Shown: positions 1-10,136, counted from the first letter of the stretch. The stretch: DNA of 64,000 nt from Symsagittifera roscoffensis (GCF_963678635.1 NC_087065.1:10253579-10317578), one strand, 5' to 3'. Notes: generated from the letters alone by a model not told the origin. Program-made: numbers and translations.

Positions 1-26
1 ATCTGAAGAGTCAACATGACAAGACC

Positions 27-71
27 ATAAAAGGTATACTGTATGAGAAGGCCATACAGTATACCTTTTAT
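27..71. repeat. Perfect 19-bp inverted repeat (hairpin)
   Basis: The arm ATAAAAGGTATACTGTATG (27-45) is followed by a 7-base spacer (46-52) and its exact reverse complement (53-71). As RNA it would fold into an unbroken 19-bp stem. It lies upstream of the first CFAP58-like exon, presumably in an intron. The stem is shorter than a usual animal pre-miRNA, so a mini-foldback element or transposon remnant is at least as likely as a small-RNA precursor. Confidence 0.8.
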
Positions 72-216
72 AGACGAACAAAATTGAGTGTGTGTCTATG
101 TGGAACTCGAAGACAAGGCTTTCCACATGTTAAAACTCCAACAAAAGCTCGATTTTGTATCGTTTAGTGGACATTATAAAGAAATGTCTATTGTAATGTA
201 AGTTTCGTCTGCACAG

Positions 217-436
217 TGAATGTGAATCGGAATCCGTGATGCCTGTTGTAGTGAACAGTGAGCTGCAGCGTGAGCGTGCACGAGTGAGTGGACTGGAATT
301 GGAGCAGAAGACACCCGTGAATGTGCACAGGTGGCGACTGCTGAAGGGCAAGGATCCAGGCATGCATGAGATGATGCAGAAGTTGGAGACATACCAGGAG
401 ATCATCAAGAAAAAGAACAGAGAGATCGCAGACAAG
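217..436 (+). CDS. CFAP58-like gene, antepenultimate exon seen (partial gene)
   Basis: This exon encodes a charged coiled-coil stretch containing the segment NVHRWRLLKGKDP followed by a heptad-rich helix. I recognise this as the conserved C-terminal block of CFAP58 (CCDC147), a coiled-coil protein of motile cilia and sperm flagella. The donor is AAG|GTCTAC after 436 (phase 0). The 5' edge is less certain: CACAG|TG at 216/217 keeps the frame open, and AACAG at 246 is an alternative. The earlier exons lie outside the window. The two downstream exons (8095-8229 and 8636-8767) continue the same protein in phase, but the intron now holds a 6.9-kb retrotransposon. Base composition is clearly richer in G and C than the flanks, as expected for coding sequence. 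Confidence 0.75.
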
Positions 437-1186
437 GTCTACCTTTTGAAACTCATATTTATAAAGGGGGTAACATTTTGTACAGGCTTTATCAAAGAGG
501 GGAGAAACTCATTTATTTTTCAAATTCGAGAGCGAAATTATATTTCTACGATCTTTTTGTAGTTTGACCAAATAAATTCTCCGAAGTAGTTTCAAAAAAG
601 TATAAGGACAAAATTCTAATTTAATTCATGCGCCACATCCACACATTTCCAGAACAAAAGCCAGAAAAGGCAGTTTTCAAGTAATTTTAGTTTTCGCTAA
701 AAAACGTCTTTTTGGCTTGCCGTCTCCCTCATAATGATCCGATATTGTAGCGGAAGGCGTCATCGTACAAAAAAAATTTATGTTAGTTCAGCCAGAAATG
801 GATATCATACTTCATTATCAGAGGAGATATTGAACAATTAATACCTTGCGGTGGTCAGGGTGGTCAAATTCCCGAGGCTTGGAGGAGGTCGCTCTTGCAT
901 GGTGATATATATGATAACCTTTGCTGGAAGTTTCAGTTTGCAGTGTCATTAACTGCAATTTTTGAACTTTTCAGGTGAAACGCACTTGAAATTTTAATCC
1001 GTTTTTATGACGACCCAGTCAATGCCGCCAAATTTTTTTAAGGGAAGTCCTAGTTTTGAAGTCAATATTGACAGTTTTACCAGGATATTATTGATAAATT
1101 TCGTTTTTCTTCATTAGCGAGCCTTTTCAGGCTACCGAAAAATGTAAAGTGAAGAACTATTCTTATGTCAATGCCACTTTTGTCAC
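437..1186 (+). other. CFAP58-like intron, part upstream of the retrotransposon
   Basis: This is AT-rich intron sequence between the donor at 437 and the first LTR. I see no exon or convincing repeat. The last five bases (1182-1186, GTCAC) are the left copy of the target-site duplication of the inserted element. Confidence 0.6.
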
Positions 1187-1476
1187 TGTGGTACTGCGCT
1201 AGCGGTAGGTAACCTTGAGGACAGTCTGTACGCTACTGCAACTGCAGTAATCATATGTGTTAATTATATATTATTATGCTATTATTATGTAAGTGTGGTC
1301 AAGGCCTGGTGCTAAAACCGTACAGTTAAATTAGTCAGTGTGTCATACATCCGTATGCTTATCAGTAACTAATCTTAGCAACGGAAACTCAGATAACATC
1401 AGCTAAGAAAGCTAAATTAACAGTATAAATCTTTGCTTTTATTCCAACAAGCTCGCTACAGTTAGGGAATATCGCA
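1187..1476 (+). repeat. 5' LTR of the Ty3/gypsy element
   Basis: The LTR is 290 bp and starts TGTGGTACTGCGCTAGC. A TATAAAT box lies at 1424-1430, only about 46 bases before the LTR end, implying a very short R-U5. The primer-binding site begins TGGCGCAGTC directly at 1477; I did not assign its tRNA. Compared with the 3' copy it lacks 6 bases after CAAGGCC. Confidence 0.9.
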
Positions 1477-3044
1477 TGGCGCAGTCAGCAGGATTTATAG
1501 CTCAGGATAACAGAACTGACATGGGAATTGCTGTTTTCTGGACCACAGCGAACTCCGACCCACCTTGGAATTTCAAGGTATGGTTTGATCAGTTCCTGAT
1601 GGCTGTAACAGTAAAAGAAAATGTCAACCCAGAAGTAATTCTGGAGGATCCGAAACCGGTGTTGGAGGAACCGGAACTACGTCCGGAAACGCCTAGAGAA
1701 GGTGAAAACGCTGCTGCAACGGCAGCTCGAGAAGCACGGGATAGACTGTTAAGGGATCGAGTAGCAGCAGAGAATGAAGAAAGAAGAGAAAGAGGGCCTA
1801 AAGTGGGTCACAACATTTACTACAACGAAGTGCAAAAACGACTCGTATCCAGGCTATTCCTTGTGTTTGGAACGGAAGGAAAGAAACGATTTGTGCAAAA
1901 AAATCCTCATGTTGAGATTTCGAAATTGGAATTTAAAGGAATGGTCCGACTAGCGAAGGAAACTTTCGAAAAAAGCCAAAGTATCACTTATGAGCGTTAT
2001 AAGTTATTCAACAGATCACAGGAAACGGGAGAGTCATTAGAGGCATTTCATGCCGCACTAACTGCGCAAGCAGCCAAATCGGCATTGGACATCTTAGAAG
2101 ATGAGCTAGTCAGAGATCTATTCATCTCAAAAATGAGAAGCCCAGCGTTGCAGGACACACTTACGTTTGAAACGTTACCCCCTGATGAAGTATTGAAACG
2201 TGCTATAAAATTTGAGCAAAGTAAACAATCGACTCAAGCATTTCAGAAGTCTACATTGGGTACTGCACAAGCAGTAACGCATTCGAGTTCTCAGATAAAA
2301 ATTAAACAGGAACCGATCATGGCGGTGGGTAACAGGAATCAGAATAATAAAAGACCTTACCATAAACAAGATAGACGGAAACAGCCGGACGGCAGGGCAC
2401 CGAACAAATATAACACAGACGGTAGGAAACAATGTAATAGATGTGGAAAACCATTCGTGGATGGACACTTAAAAATTTGTGCGTCTATGGGAAAACAATG
2501 TAAGAACTGTCATAAAGCCAATCATTTTGCACGGATGTGTCGATCACAACAAGTCAAGGAAATAACCGAGAATACAGAGAGTTCGGAGGAGGAATGTAAC
2601 TTGATACAAACTTTCGACTCGTGCGAGGAATTTGAGGTTATGGCAATTGAACAAAACAATAGACAGAGGGAGATTATAAATCGATACATTAAAGAGAAAG
2701 TGAAGGTGAACAGAGTAAGTGAAACTGGAAATAATAAACTCGAAGAAATTGACATTCGAAGAGATTCAACATCAGAAAGGATGAAATCGTTGAAGGCTCT
2801 AATTCGAATTTATAATCAAATCATAAACATGACAGTGGATACAGGGAGCCCAATTTCATTTCTGAATTGGTCGGTGGCAAAACAAATACTGGATTCGTCC
2901 GGAAAAATAAAATTTACACCCGCAGAACAATTAAATTTGCCAGCACAATTTGTTGACTATAATAAAAGACCGATCGAAATATTGGGTGCGCTGAAAAGGA
3001 AAATACGTTCAGCTGGTTGGGAAGTCCCTGATGCTACGTTTTAA
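1476..3044 (+). CDS. gag: Gag plus start of protease (retrotransposon, truncated by a stop)
   Basis: The 522-codon ORF has an acidic and basic capsid-like N-terminal half. Around residues 320-360 there is a nucleocapsid region with two zinc-binding motifs, the second a clean C-x2-C-x4-H-x4-C (CKNCHKANHFARMC). Near residue 455 is the aspartic-protease signature VDTGSP. The ORF ends at a TAA (3042-3044) inside the protease, and the same frame then shows a protease-like CCIIGLD segment before a TAG at 3084, so the stop looks like decay. The first ATG uses the last LTR base and the primer-binding site; the ATG at 1521 is a more natural start. Gag packages the RNA and forms the particle; the protease matures it. 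Confidence 0.85.
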   Translation: MAQSAGFIAQDNRTDMGIAVFWTTANSDPPWNFKVWFDQFLMAVTVKENVNPEVILEDPKPVLEEPELRPETPREGENAAATAAREARDRLLRDRVAAENEERRERGPKVGHNIYYNEVQKRLVSRLFLVFGTEGKKRFVQKNPHVEISKLEFKGMVRLAKETFEKSQSITYERYKLFNRSQETGESLEAFHAALTAQAAKSALDILEDELVRDLFISKMRSPALQDTLTFETLPPDEVLKRAIKFEQSKQSTQAFQKSTLGTAQAVTHSSSQIKIKQEPIMAVGNRNQNNKRPYHKQDRRKQPDGRAPNKYNTDGRKQCNRCGKPFVDGHLKICASMGKQCKNCHKANHFARMCRSQQVKEITENTESSEEECNLIQTFDSCEEFEVMAIEQNNRQREIINRYIKEKVKVNRVSETGNNKLEEIDIRRDSTSERMKSLKALIRIYNQIINMTVDTGSPISFLNWSVAKQILDSSGKIKFTPAEQLNLPAQFVDYNKRPIEILGALKRKIRSAGWEVPDATF

Positions 3045-3086
3045 ATAACTGAACGGCAGACATGTTGCATAATAGGTCTAGACTAG

Positions 3087-5114
3087 CAAAATAGAGTCGG
3101 TGTCACTACCACGCAGAGACCTGCTCCAAAAACAAAGTCCCGATTTGATATATTGCTGTGTGAACAGTCGGAGGTATGGAAAGAAAAGTTCCATGGAGAC
3201 TTCAAAGAACTGTTCGACAGGAACGGACGATCAATACATCATGTGGTGAGCACAACGTTCAAGTACCCTCTTTGCCCGATTCAGGAACAAGGGAGGAGAA
3301 TACTGATCCATGTGCAAGGAAAAGTTGAAAATGAGATTGAAAAATTACTGCTGGAAGGCCACATTCAGAGGTTAGATAAACGTACCAGTGATTGTTTTAT
3401 TGCTCCTATTGTTATAACGGTGAAGAAAGACGATTCTATGAAGTTGGCATTAGATACCAAACCTATCAGTAGACAATTGTACAAAAACAATTACCAAATG
3501 CCGAATGTGGAGGAACTCTTAGATGGAGTCAGTCAGATAGTGACTGCACGAGCAGCAGGTACCTTGTTCTTCACCGTGCTGGATTTGAAATATGCGTACA
3601 GTCAGTTGAACCTGACGCCGCAGACTGCTAGGCAGTGTAATTTCAATATTGTAGGGGGAAAAACAATGGGTACATATCGTTTTTTGACTGGATTCTATGG
3701 GTTGGCGTATATGCCAGCGGAATTTCAAAAAGCAATGGATCGAACATTGAACAACGCCAGGAACACGTTTTGTTTTTTGGATGATATATTAATAGTTTCA
3801 AAGGGTTCGGAGTCAGAACATGAAGAACTCATCACCGACGTCTTAACTAAGTTAGACAAGGAGAACTTATCACTGAAACTATCGAAATGTGAATTCTTTA
3901 AAACAGAAGTAAACTGGCTTGGAAATAAACTTTCAGAGAGTGGGGTTACTCCGAAGATTACAAAAACGGAAGCAAAACTCAAGTTAGAGCATCCTCGATC
4001 GCTTAAACAACTTAGATCCTTTCTAGGTAGTATTAATCATCTTTCGAAATATATACCAAATGCAACTAATTTGACAGATAAGCTTAGACCATTACTTCGT
4101 GAGGAGAATGAGAAGAAAAAATTGAAAAACATTAAAGTCCCGGTCAAGAAATTTGTATGGGGTACTGAATACACAGAAATATTCGAAGATATCAAAAAAG
4201 CAGTTGCAAACATCGATAAATTGAATTACTATGACCCGGCCAAAGAAACTCGGGTCAAATGTGATGTAAGTCAAAGTGGTTTAGGGGCATCGTTAGAACA
4301 ACAAACAGAAAATAACGACTGGGTCCCAATTTCATTTGCATCGCGCTACTTGAATAATCAGGAGAAAAAGTATTCTTCTAACGAGCTCGAATTATTAGCG
4401 GTAGTTTGGGCAGTTGATCGCTTCAAACATTACTTATTAGGAAAAGAATTTGTAATAGTTACAGATCATAAGGCATTAACATCTGCCTTAGAAGGCAAAC
4501 GTTCTAATATGACCTATCAATCGCGGTTAACGAGATGGGTGGATAGATTAGTGCCATACCAATTCAAAATCGTGCATATTCCTGGAAAGGATATGGGGAT
4601 CGTAGATTATCTTTCTAGAGAACCATCAGGAGAGCCGTGTCCAGAAACAAAATTAGATGAAAAATTTGTTGTTACTTCAATCGAGTGTTTTCATAGGGCA
4701 CTCGACTGTTTGTACAGTCGGCTGAATGCTACTGATTTAGTAAATCAGAATGAAAATCTTCTAGAACATTCTCAAAAACAGAAACGAGAAAACAAGTTGT
4801 TGAATTCCAGGCATGGTTGCCATAGCAACAAAACGGTCAAAAACCGAACAAAGCTCGACCGGAACGAGAACGAGTTTGATTCAAATTTTTTGCCCATTAA
4901 TAACGTGTTGAATCTAATAGTTAGTCAGGATAAGGAGCTCACGGGAAATATTAGAGAACTGGAGGCAGCAACTCAGATGATCACTAAAAGTCCGAGATCA
5001 GGTACTCGTTCAATTTCCCCTGCTAAATCCATCATCGAAGTGGACCTAATCGCGGAGGACGACGATAACAGTGAACACGTAAGTGCGGTTCAATCAACAC
5101 GCAGGGTCGCTTAA
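3087..5114 (+). CDS. pol: Reverse transcriptase and RNase H (retrotransposon)
   Basis: The frame is the same as Gag and opens just after the TAG at 3084. The RT core shows KLALDTKPIS, TVLDLKYAYSQ, the YRFLTGFYGLAYMPAEFQ block and the catalytic box FLDDILI (Asp codons at 3780-3785). The connection and RNase H domains follow, with CDVSQSGLGASL, SSNELELLAVVWAVDRF and TDHKAL. Spacing is normal for Ty3/gypsy RT-RNase H, which copies the element RNA into DNA in the cytoplasmic particle. The stretch after about 4650 is a low-conservation linker toward integrase. It ends at an in-frame TAA (5112-5114); the frame stays open and protein-like after it, so this is a nonsense change rather than a natural end. 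Confidence 0.9.
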   Translation, partial: QNRVGVTTTQRPAPKTKSRFDILLCEQSEVWKEKFHGDFKELFDRNGRSIHHVVSTTFKYPLCPIQEQGRRILIHVQGKVENEIEKLLLEGHIQRLDKRTSDCFIAPIVITVKKDDSMKLALDTKPISRQLYKNNYQMPNVEELLDGVSQIVTARAAGTLFFTVLDLKYAYSQLNLTPQTARQCNFNIVGGKTMGTYRFLTGFYGLAYMPAEFQKAMDRTLNNARNTFCFLDDILIVSKGSESEHEELITDVLTKLDKENLSLKLSKCEFFKTEVNWLGNKLSESGVTPKITKTEAKLKLEHPRSLKQLRSFLGSINHLSKYIPNATNLTDKLRPLLREENEKKKLKNIKVPVKKFVWGTEYTEIFEDIKKAVANIDKLNYYDPAKETRVKCDVSQSGLGASLEQQTENNDWVPISFASRYLNNQEKKYSSNELELLAVVWAVDRFKHYLLGKEFVIVTDHKALTSALEGKRSNMTYQSRLTRWVDRLVPYQFKIVHIPGKDMGIVDYLSREPSGEPCPETKLDEKFVVTSIECFHRALDCLYSRLNATDLVNQNENLLEHSQKQKRENKLLNSRHGCHSNKTVKNRTKLDRNENEFDSNFLPINNVLNLIVSQDKELTGNIRELEAATQMITKSPRSGTRSISPAKSIIEVDLIAEDDDNSEHVSAVQSTRRVA

Positions 5115-6133
5115 AGCCAAACGAAGCTGGACGACTCATTAGCAGATACGAGCAATGCGGGGAACTTCAGTTTGTCTAAATTATTTGACAAAACGCTATT
5201 AGCAGAACTCATCTCTGAAGATGCGTGGATGAATCGCTTACGTCGGGTGATAGAAAGGAAGGATCGGGCTGGATTTGTACTCATGGATCCGTATACGAAC
5301 CCATTGTGGACACAACTCTCGGTAGTCGACGACTGCATTCTAGTAGACAATCGGCTAGCAGTACCGATACAACTTCGACCAGCAGTTATGAAGCGAATTC
5401 ATCGAGGCCATCCGGGGCAAGAGGCTATGCTGGATGTGTCGAATTACTTGTGGTGGCCCCACATGCACAAGGATATTGTAAATCTTGCGGAGGAGTGTAG
5501 AGAATGTACAGGTTACGGTAAGAATGCAAAATATGTTAAACCAAAAAAACTCTTTGCAACCACTGCCGCTGTTGTCACAGCCCGGGCAGGAGGTTCAGTT
5601 AGATTACGCGGGACCCTTAGAAGATTGTAAGGGGAAAATTTACTTGTTAACAGCAATTGATCGTTACTCAAAATTTCCTTCGGTTAAAGTAATGAAATCA
5701 ACGGGGGGAAAATCTACCATTAAGTTTCTACGCTCGTACATAGATACGCACGGAATACCAGAATCAATAAGAACTGACCAGTTCCCAGTTCTCGGGGTTC
5801 AAAGGAAAAGCGATGAAAAAATTCTGTCTTGAAAACAACATCGAACAAAAGTTTTGTCCGATGGGAGACCATTGTGGTTGTGGTTTAGTTGAACGAACTA
5901 TACAAACTATAAAAAGGCGTCTGGGGGTGATGTTACTTGAAGAGAAGGTAAGATCGATTAAATTATGTCTCAGCACAAAAATTCGGGACATGCGGTGGAT
6001 TAAACAAAAGACCATTCAGAAATCACCGTTCGAAGCACATTTTGGTAGATTACCAAAAACGGAGTTTAAAATTATGCGAGATAAATTTGTCGAATTTTCT
6101 GATCATTTAGATAAACAGCACCTGGAGAGATAG
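5115..6133 (+). pseudogene. Integrase, broken by frame changes
   Basis: The N-terminal zinc-binding region is visible as RIHRGHPGQEAM followed by CRECTGYG (about 5395-5520), the H-H-C-C pattern of gypsy integrases. The catalytic core is recognisable in pieces: QLDYAGPLEDCKGKIYLL and IDTHGIPESIRTDQ carry two acidic residues, and VERTIQTIKRRL carries the glutamate. These pieces lie in three different frames, with changes near 5555 and 5785, so the copy is non-functional. A TAG at 6131-6133 ends the last piece. In an intact element integrase would insert the cDNA into host chromosomes. Confidence 0.8.
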
Positions 6134-7627
6134 ACGCTAACCGCTATTCAGTTAAAGAAGAGGATTGATCAATCTCGGGATTCTCTAAAAAAAAAGAAGA
6201 AGGGTCAAAAGAGTCGGGATGTCAGCCCTCTTTTCGAAAAAGAGAATATGTCAGCTCAGGAGAAGACTCGAGCAAGAACTCTCCGCATACTGTTAGAAGC
6301 GAACGCCAACTGGAATGCAGAACGACGTAGATACGACGGTCACAACCTTCAACAACTAGAGGATGCCACTAGCACTATCAACCCGGAATTACGTAAAGAA
6401 CTTCTATATTCATGGGAGAAGAGTTTGTCGAGGATAAACCGAAGGGGTCGGAATGGAATAGTCATAATCTCATTCGCAGGGATGAAACGCGCAAAAGTGC
6501 GGCGGCTCTGACTAAACCCTTCAAAGGAAAAGTAACAACTGAGTCGCCGAAGACGGTAACAACAGCTGCAGGAGCAGTCTATCGTAAAAGTGATTTGGCA
6601 AAGGTGGCGAGTCCTCCTAAGAATACACATCAGGAAGGATTGTGCCAGAAGGGAAAAGCAGAAAGTCCACTGGAAGAACCAAAGAGCAAGCACCAAAAGA
6701 AAGATGCGGAGCAAAACGACGATACGGAGTCTGAGGAGGAAGACCAAAACATATCGAGTGAACAGACGAAGGTCCTTTTTCAGGATAGCGAGACTGTAGT
6801 CACGTCTCGGGAACCACCAACCGGCGGTGAAGCGAGCGAAGCCAAATCTCAGTGGTCCAACGACAATGGGACCGAAAACGCAAGATCAAGTTGCACTCAA
6901 ATCGTTAGGGGAGACGAAAGGTCAGAATGAGGTAACGATCAAGTCGAAAAGCAAATCGGACAAAAAGAAAGCTGCAGTAACAGCAGAAGAGGTCCGAACG
7001 TCAGATCAGTTGGAAACGATTATTCCATCAGATCAGCCAAGCAGCTCGGGGAATTTGGCTAATACTCAAGCCAAACCATCGAAGAAACGCATCACTAGAG
7101 ACACTTCCCCTAGTTCAATTCTAAATGCATTTCAAAATCAGGACATGGCCCCAGAGGAATGGCAAAGTCTCGCAGACCAAGTCTTGACAAGAGGTTTGCA
7201 AAGGACAGCGGAGGAAATCGCAAAATCTAGAGCTGAGAATCAAGCAGAGTCAACAGGCGAGCATTGTTCTCCGTCCGGGATCTCGGATGATTCAATTGTA
7301 GATGAACAAACTGAAACGAGTGTGAGGCGTAGTAAGCGAGCTACGGAAAATCAAGGGCCTAAAAGATTGGGCAGTCCGGTGAAATATTCGGTGAAGTCTA
7401 TTAGTACGGGCGAGAAGGTTGCAGACCTGAACGAAATGGCATTGGAGCAATACCGATTCAGTTTGGCTAATGTGAAGACGGATAAGAACAAACCGACGGA
7501 AACTCGAATTAAGCTTCTTGAACGTCACCTATTTCGAAAGAAATTTGGGTATGATGCGTTAGACCCGACAAATCCATGGAAGAGTCAGTGGAAAGTGCCT
7601 CTGGAAATCAAGAAACCAGCAAAATGA
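6134..7627 (+). pseudogene. C-terminal pol extension or third ORF of the retrotransposon, broken
   Basis: Open stretches at about 6134-6511, 6412-6930 and 6827-7627 change frame twice but read as one long hydrophilic protein rich in Lys, Glu, Ser and Thr. I see no signal peptide or membrane segment, so it does not look like an envelope gene. Near the end RRSKRATENQGPKRLGSPVK resembles the basic tails found after integrase in some Ty3/gypsy polyproteins. The function is not known. It stops at TGA (7625-7627), about 140 bases before the 3' LTR. Confidence 0.55.
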
Positions 7628-7767
7628 AAAATAGAAGAAAAGAAAACTATTCATTAAAAACTCTTATCACCAATGGGATGACAAAACTGAGTAGAAAACT
7701 CTCTTATTGTTATCTATTTGTAAAATTTTTTATTTAGTTGATAAAATTTTCTTGGTCCTTGGGGGAA
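7628..7767 (+). other. 3' untranslated region and polypurine tract of the Ty3/gypsy element
   Basis: This short AT-rich leader to the 3' LTR ends with GGGGGAA immediately before TGTGG at 7768. That fits a polypurine tract priming plus-strand DNA. Confidence 0.65.
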
Positions 7768-8063
7768 TGTGGTACTGCGCTAGCAGTAGGTAACCTTGAG
7801 GACAGTTTGTACGCTACTGCAACTGCAGTAATCATATGTGTTAATTATATATTATTATGCTATTATTATGTAAGTGTGGTCAAGGCCATTCGGTGGTGCT
7901 AAAATCGTACAGTTAAATTAGTCAGTGTGTCATACATCCGTATGCTTATCAGTAACTAATCTTAGCTACGGAAACTCAGATAACATCAGCTAAGAAAGCT
8001 AAATTAACAGTATAAATCTTTACTTTTATTCCAACAAGCTCGCTACAGTTAGGGAATATCACA
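7768..8063 (+). repeat. 3' LTR of the Ty3/gypsy element
   Basis: The LTR is 296 bp, matching 1187-1476 apart from roughly seven substitutions and six extra bases (ATTCGG) after CAAGGCC. A TATAAAT lies at 8011-8017. It ends ATCACA and is followed by the right target duplication GTCAC (8064-8068), only 26 bases before the next CFAP58-like exon. Confidence 0.9.
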
Positions 8064-8094
8064 GTCACCAATTGGTTATGATTGTGATTGTAAG

Positions 8095-8229
8095 GAGAAG
8101 AGTCTGGAAGAGCAGAAGAAGGTGGCGGAAGAGATGATGAGTAACTTGAGCCGGAGACCAGGAGTGGAGCACCAGAACGAGATAGCAGCCTACAAGAGAC
8201 GCATCTCAAAAATGAGCACCGAAATCAAG
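8095..8229 (+). CDS. CFAP58-like gene, penultimate exon
   Basis: This is 45 codons, phase 0 at both ends, between TTGTAAG|GAG and ATCAAG|GTACC. It encodes EKSLEEQKKVAEEMM and then LSRRPGVEHQNEIAAYK. The latter aligns with the conserved RQPGPE... segment that follows NVHRW in CFAP58. The helix is a strongly charged coiled coil. The 3' splice site is unusual in that the retrotransposon LTR ends only 31 bases upstream, so any branch point further out must now lie in the LTR. Confidence 0.8.
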
Positions 8230-8635
8230 GTACCATTTGCTGCAACAAGCATATCTACCTTAATGATTTTACAATTATATCTACCCTATACTATGATTCA
8301 GTTGATCATAAGTGAAGTTTTTTTTAGTTGGTAAGTCATACCGATGTTATGTCAAAGCAGTTTCGATTATTTTGAATTAATTTATCTCAAGTAGATTTAT
8401 GTTGTTTTCGTAGTTTGTTTATCAAAAAAAGAATAACAATTAAGTTGTACCCTAATTATGTATCCCGCTGTAATGAGTGTTGATTAAATTTTTTTCACAG
8501 AACAACCATCAATATGAAGCTTTATCATTCTACTGACTTTATTCAAGTTTCGTATGCTGTGAAATCATTTTTCTGAAACCATTTAACATTGGATCTTTGT
8601 TCTAAAATCATTTAATTGTGAATAATCCTTTAAAG
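8230..8635 (+). other. Last intron of the CFAP58-like gene
   Basis: A 406-base AT-rich intron with donor GTACCA and acceptor TTTAAAG. Both flanking exons are in phase 0. Nothing else is visible in it. Confidence 0.75.
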
Positions 8636-8767
8636 GTCGAGACAGCGCAGAAGAATGCCCTCTTGTCGCGACTGGAGAAGAACGAACAGGAGAGTGAGAT
8701 GCTACACGAGGAGAACCGGAACTGGAAGCAGATGTATTACGATTTGAAACGGAAAGTGGCCGCCTAA
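8636..8767 (+). CDS. CFAP58-like gene, last exon with stop
   Basis: There are 43 codons plus TAA (8765-8767), reading VETAQKNALLSRLEKNEQES and onward to a basic end, LKRKVAA. It continues the coiled coil in phase from 8229. The length and the basic C-terminus fit the end of CFAP58 proteins, which finish with a Lys-rich helix shortly after this block. The GC-rich codons contrast with the flanking AT-rich DNA. Confidence 0.8.
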   Translation, partial: VETAQKNALLSRLEKNEQESEMLHEENRNWKQMYYDLKRKVAA

Positions 8768-10131
8768 TTCAAGCGACATTCAAGCGACCCCAATGCGGAA
8801 ATTAACCCATAATTAGGAGCATTTTGAAATCCTAAAGCAAAGTTTTCGCTAAAGGGTTTTAGGGTGAGGGTTATAACTTGGTTCTAAGTTGATTTTTCAG
8901 CCAATCAGAATCGAGTATTTTACGCAAATTTACACACTAACAATTTTAATCCTTGTTAGTTACTGCGGTGGGGGATCTTAATTTGGTCTTTTATAGGCTA
9001 GAAGAATAAGATCTTGATATTATCCTTATTTTTTTGGCTTTTAAAACGCCAATGCTTTTTTGTAGCACTCCTTTTATAGAACGTCAGTTCAGATACAATT
9101 TCTGCTGAATTGAAACCTGGTGTTTTTGAAATGCAACACTTGCAAAAATTTTGCAAAAACACTACAAGATTTGAACTAACTGGCGATTATCTTCAAGTTA
9201 AAACCGTTTATTATGCTGTCCAAGTTTACCATGTTTGAGTTTTGTTGCATCGATCTAATCCACTTACATTGAAAAAAAAATCTCACAACCGATCAAAAGC
9301 TATTTAAAGCCGTGTCTGGACCTATTGTGTCCAAGACATTTGTCCGGGACAAAACTGTCCGAAATTCAAAAAGTGTCCAATACATTTAGTTCCCAGACAA
9401 AATTTTCCCAAAATTGTCTGAAAGTTGTCCATCTAATTCCCAACCTAGATAAACAACCGGATTATTCTGATAAACTTTTAGAAAAAGAAGGATTAGTTTG
9501 ATAAGGTCACGCAATTGTGCAACAAGACACAAATTTTTCGTGAGTAGTCTATAAGAGACTCAAATAAAAGAGGATATTCAAACCAATTACACATACCTAG
9601 ACAAGTATCGCTTGGTTAATGGTTACGACAATCGTAGCTATGACTGATTCTCAAATTCAACTCCTCCTCATCCCATGTAAGCTATAAAAAAATACGTTTT
9701 GCGGCTAGTAGCGTATTAATCAGACCCAATATCTTACTCCAAGTCGATTTAGATCGATTTAATTTGCTGTCATGCTTTGACAGAACGCAATATACCATGC
9801 AATAGTGATCCGAGTAATAGTCAAACTGGAATCCATCGAATTTTAAAAAAAACTGGCATTCATTTACAAGCATCCATCGAATTTAAAAAAACTATCATGA
9901 AAACAATTTATTTTATTGTTGAAACATTTTCACCATTTCCTTTTAATTTGAGCTGAAGACTTCGTCAACAATCAAATGGAAGGAAAAATTCGTCAAAATG
10001 GAGGGAAAAATTAAATAGGCAAGCACAGGTTGTCCGTTACTTTCTTCAGAAATTGGAATCAATCAAAAGTATGAAAATTGCACAAAAAAAAATGCAAAAA
10101 AAACTAATAGAAATCGAATCTTGCTTTTTTT
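8768..10131. other. Intergenic AT-rich stretch
   Basis: Presumably this starts with the 3' untranslated region of the CFAP58-like gene; there is no clear AATAAA close by. At about 9310-9435 several TGTCC/GGACA words cluster, suggesting an old inverted-repeat element. I see no supported ORF. The last five bases before the next element (10132-10136, CTTGC) are its left target duplication. Confidence 0.5.
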
Positions 10132-10136
10132 CTTGC

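Larger units (their letters stand above)
1187..8063 (+). mobile_element. Ty3/gypsy-type LTR retrotransposon, complete but decayed
   Basis: Two direct LTRs, 1187-1476 and 7768-8063, begin TGTGG and end in CA (CACA in the right copy). They are flanked by the 5-bp target duplication GTCAC (1182-1186 and 8064-8068). The order Gag, protease, RT, RNase H, integrase identifies the Ty3/gypsy lineage. The internal region has in-frame stops at 3042, 3084, 5112 and 6131 and frame changes near 5555, 5785, 6450 and 6900, so the copy cannot make a complete polyprotein. The LTRs differ at about seven bases plus one 6-base indel, which makes this insertion clearly older than the element at 10137-18164. It lies in sense orientation inside the CFAP58-like intron. 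Confidence 0.93.

Noticed and set aside
6134-7627. Envelope gene of the first retrotransposon
   Set aside because: The product is hydrophilic, with no signal peptide, membrane anchor or cysteine pattern.
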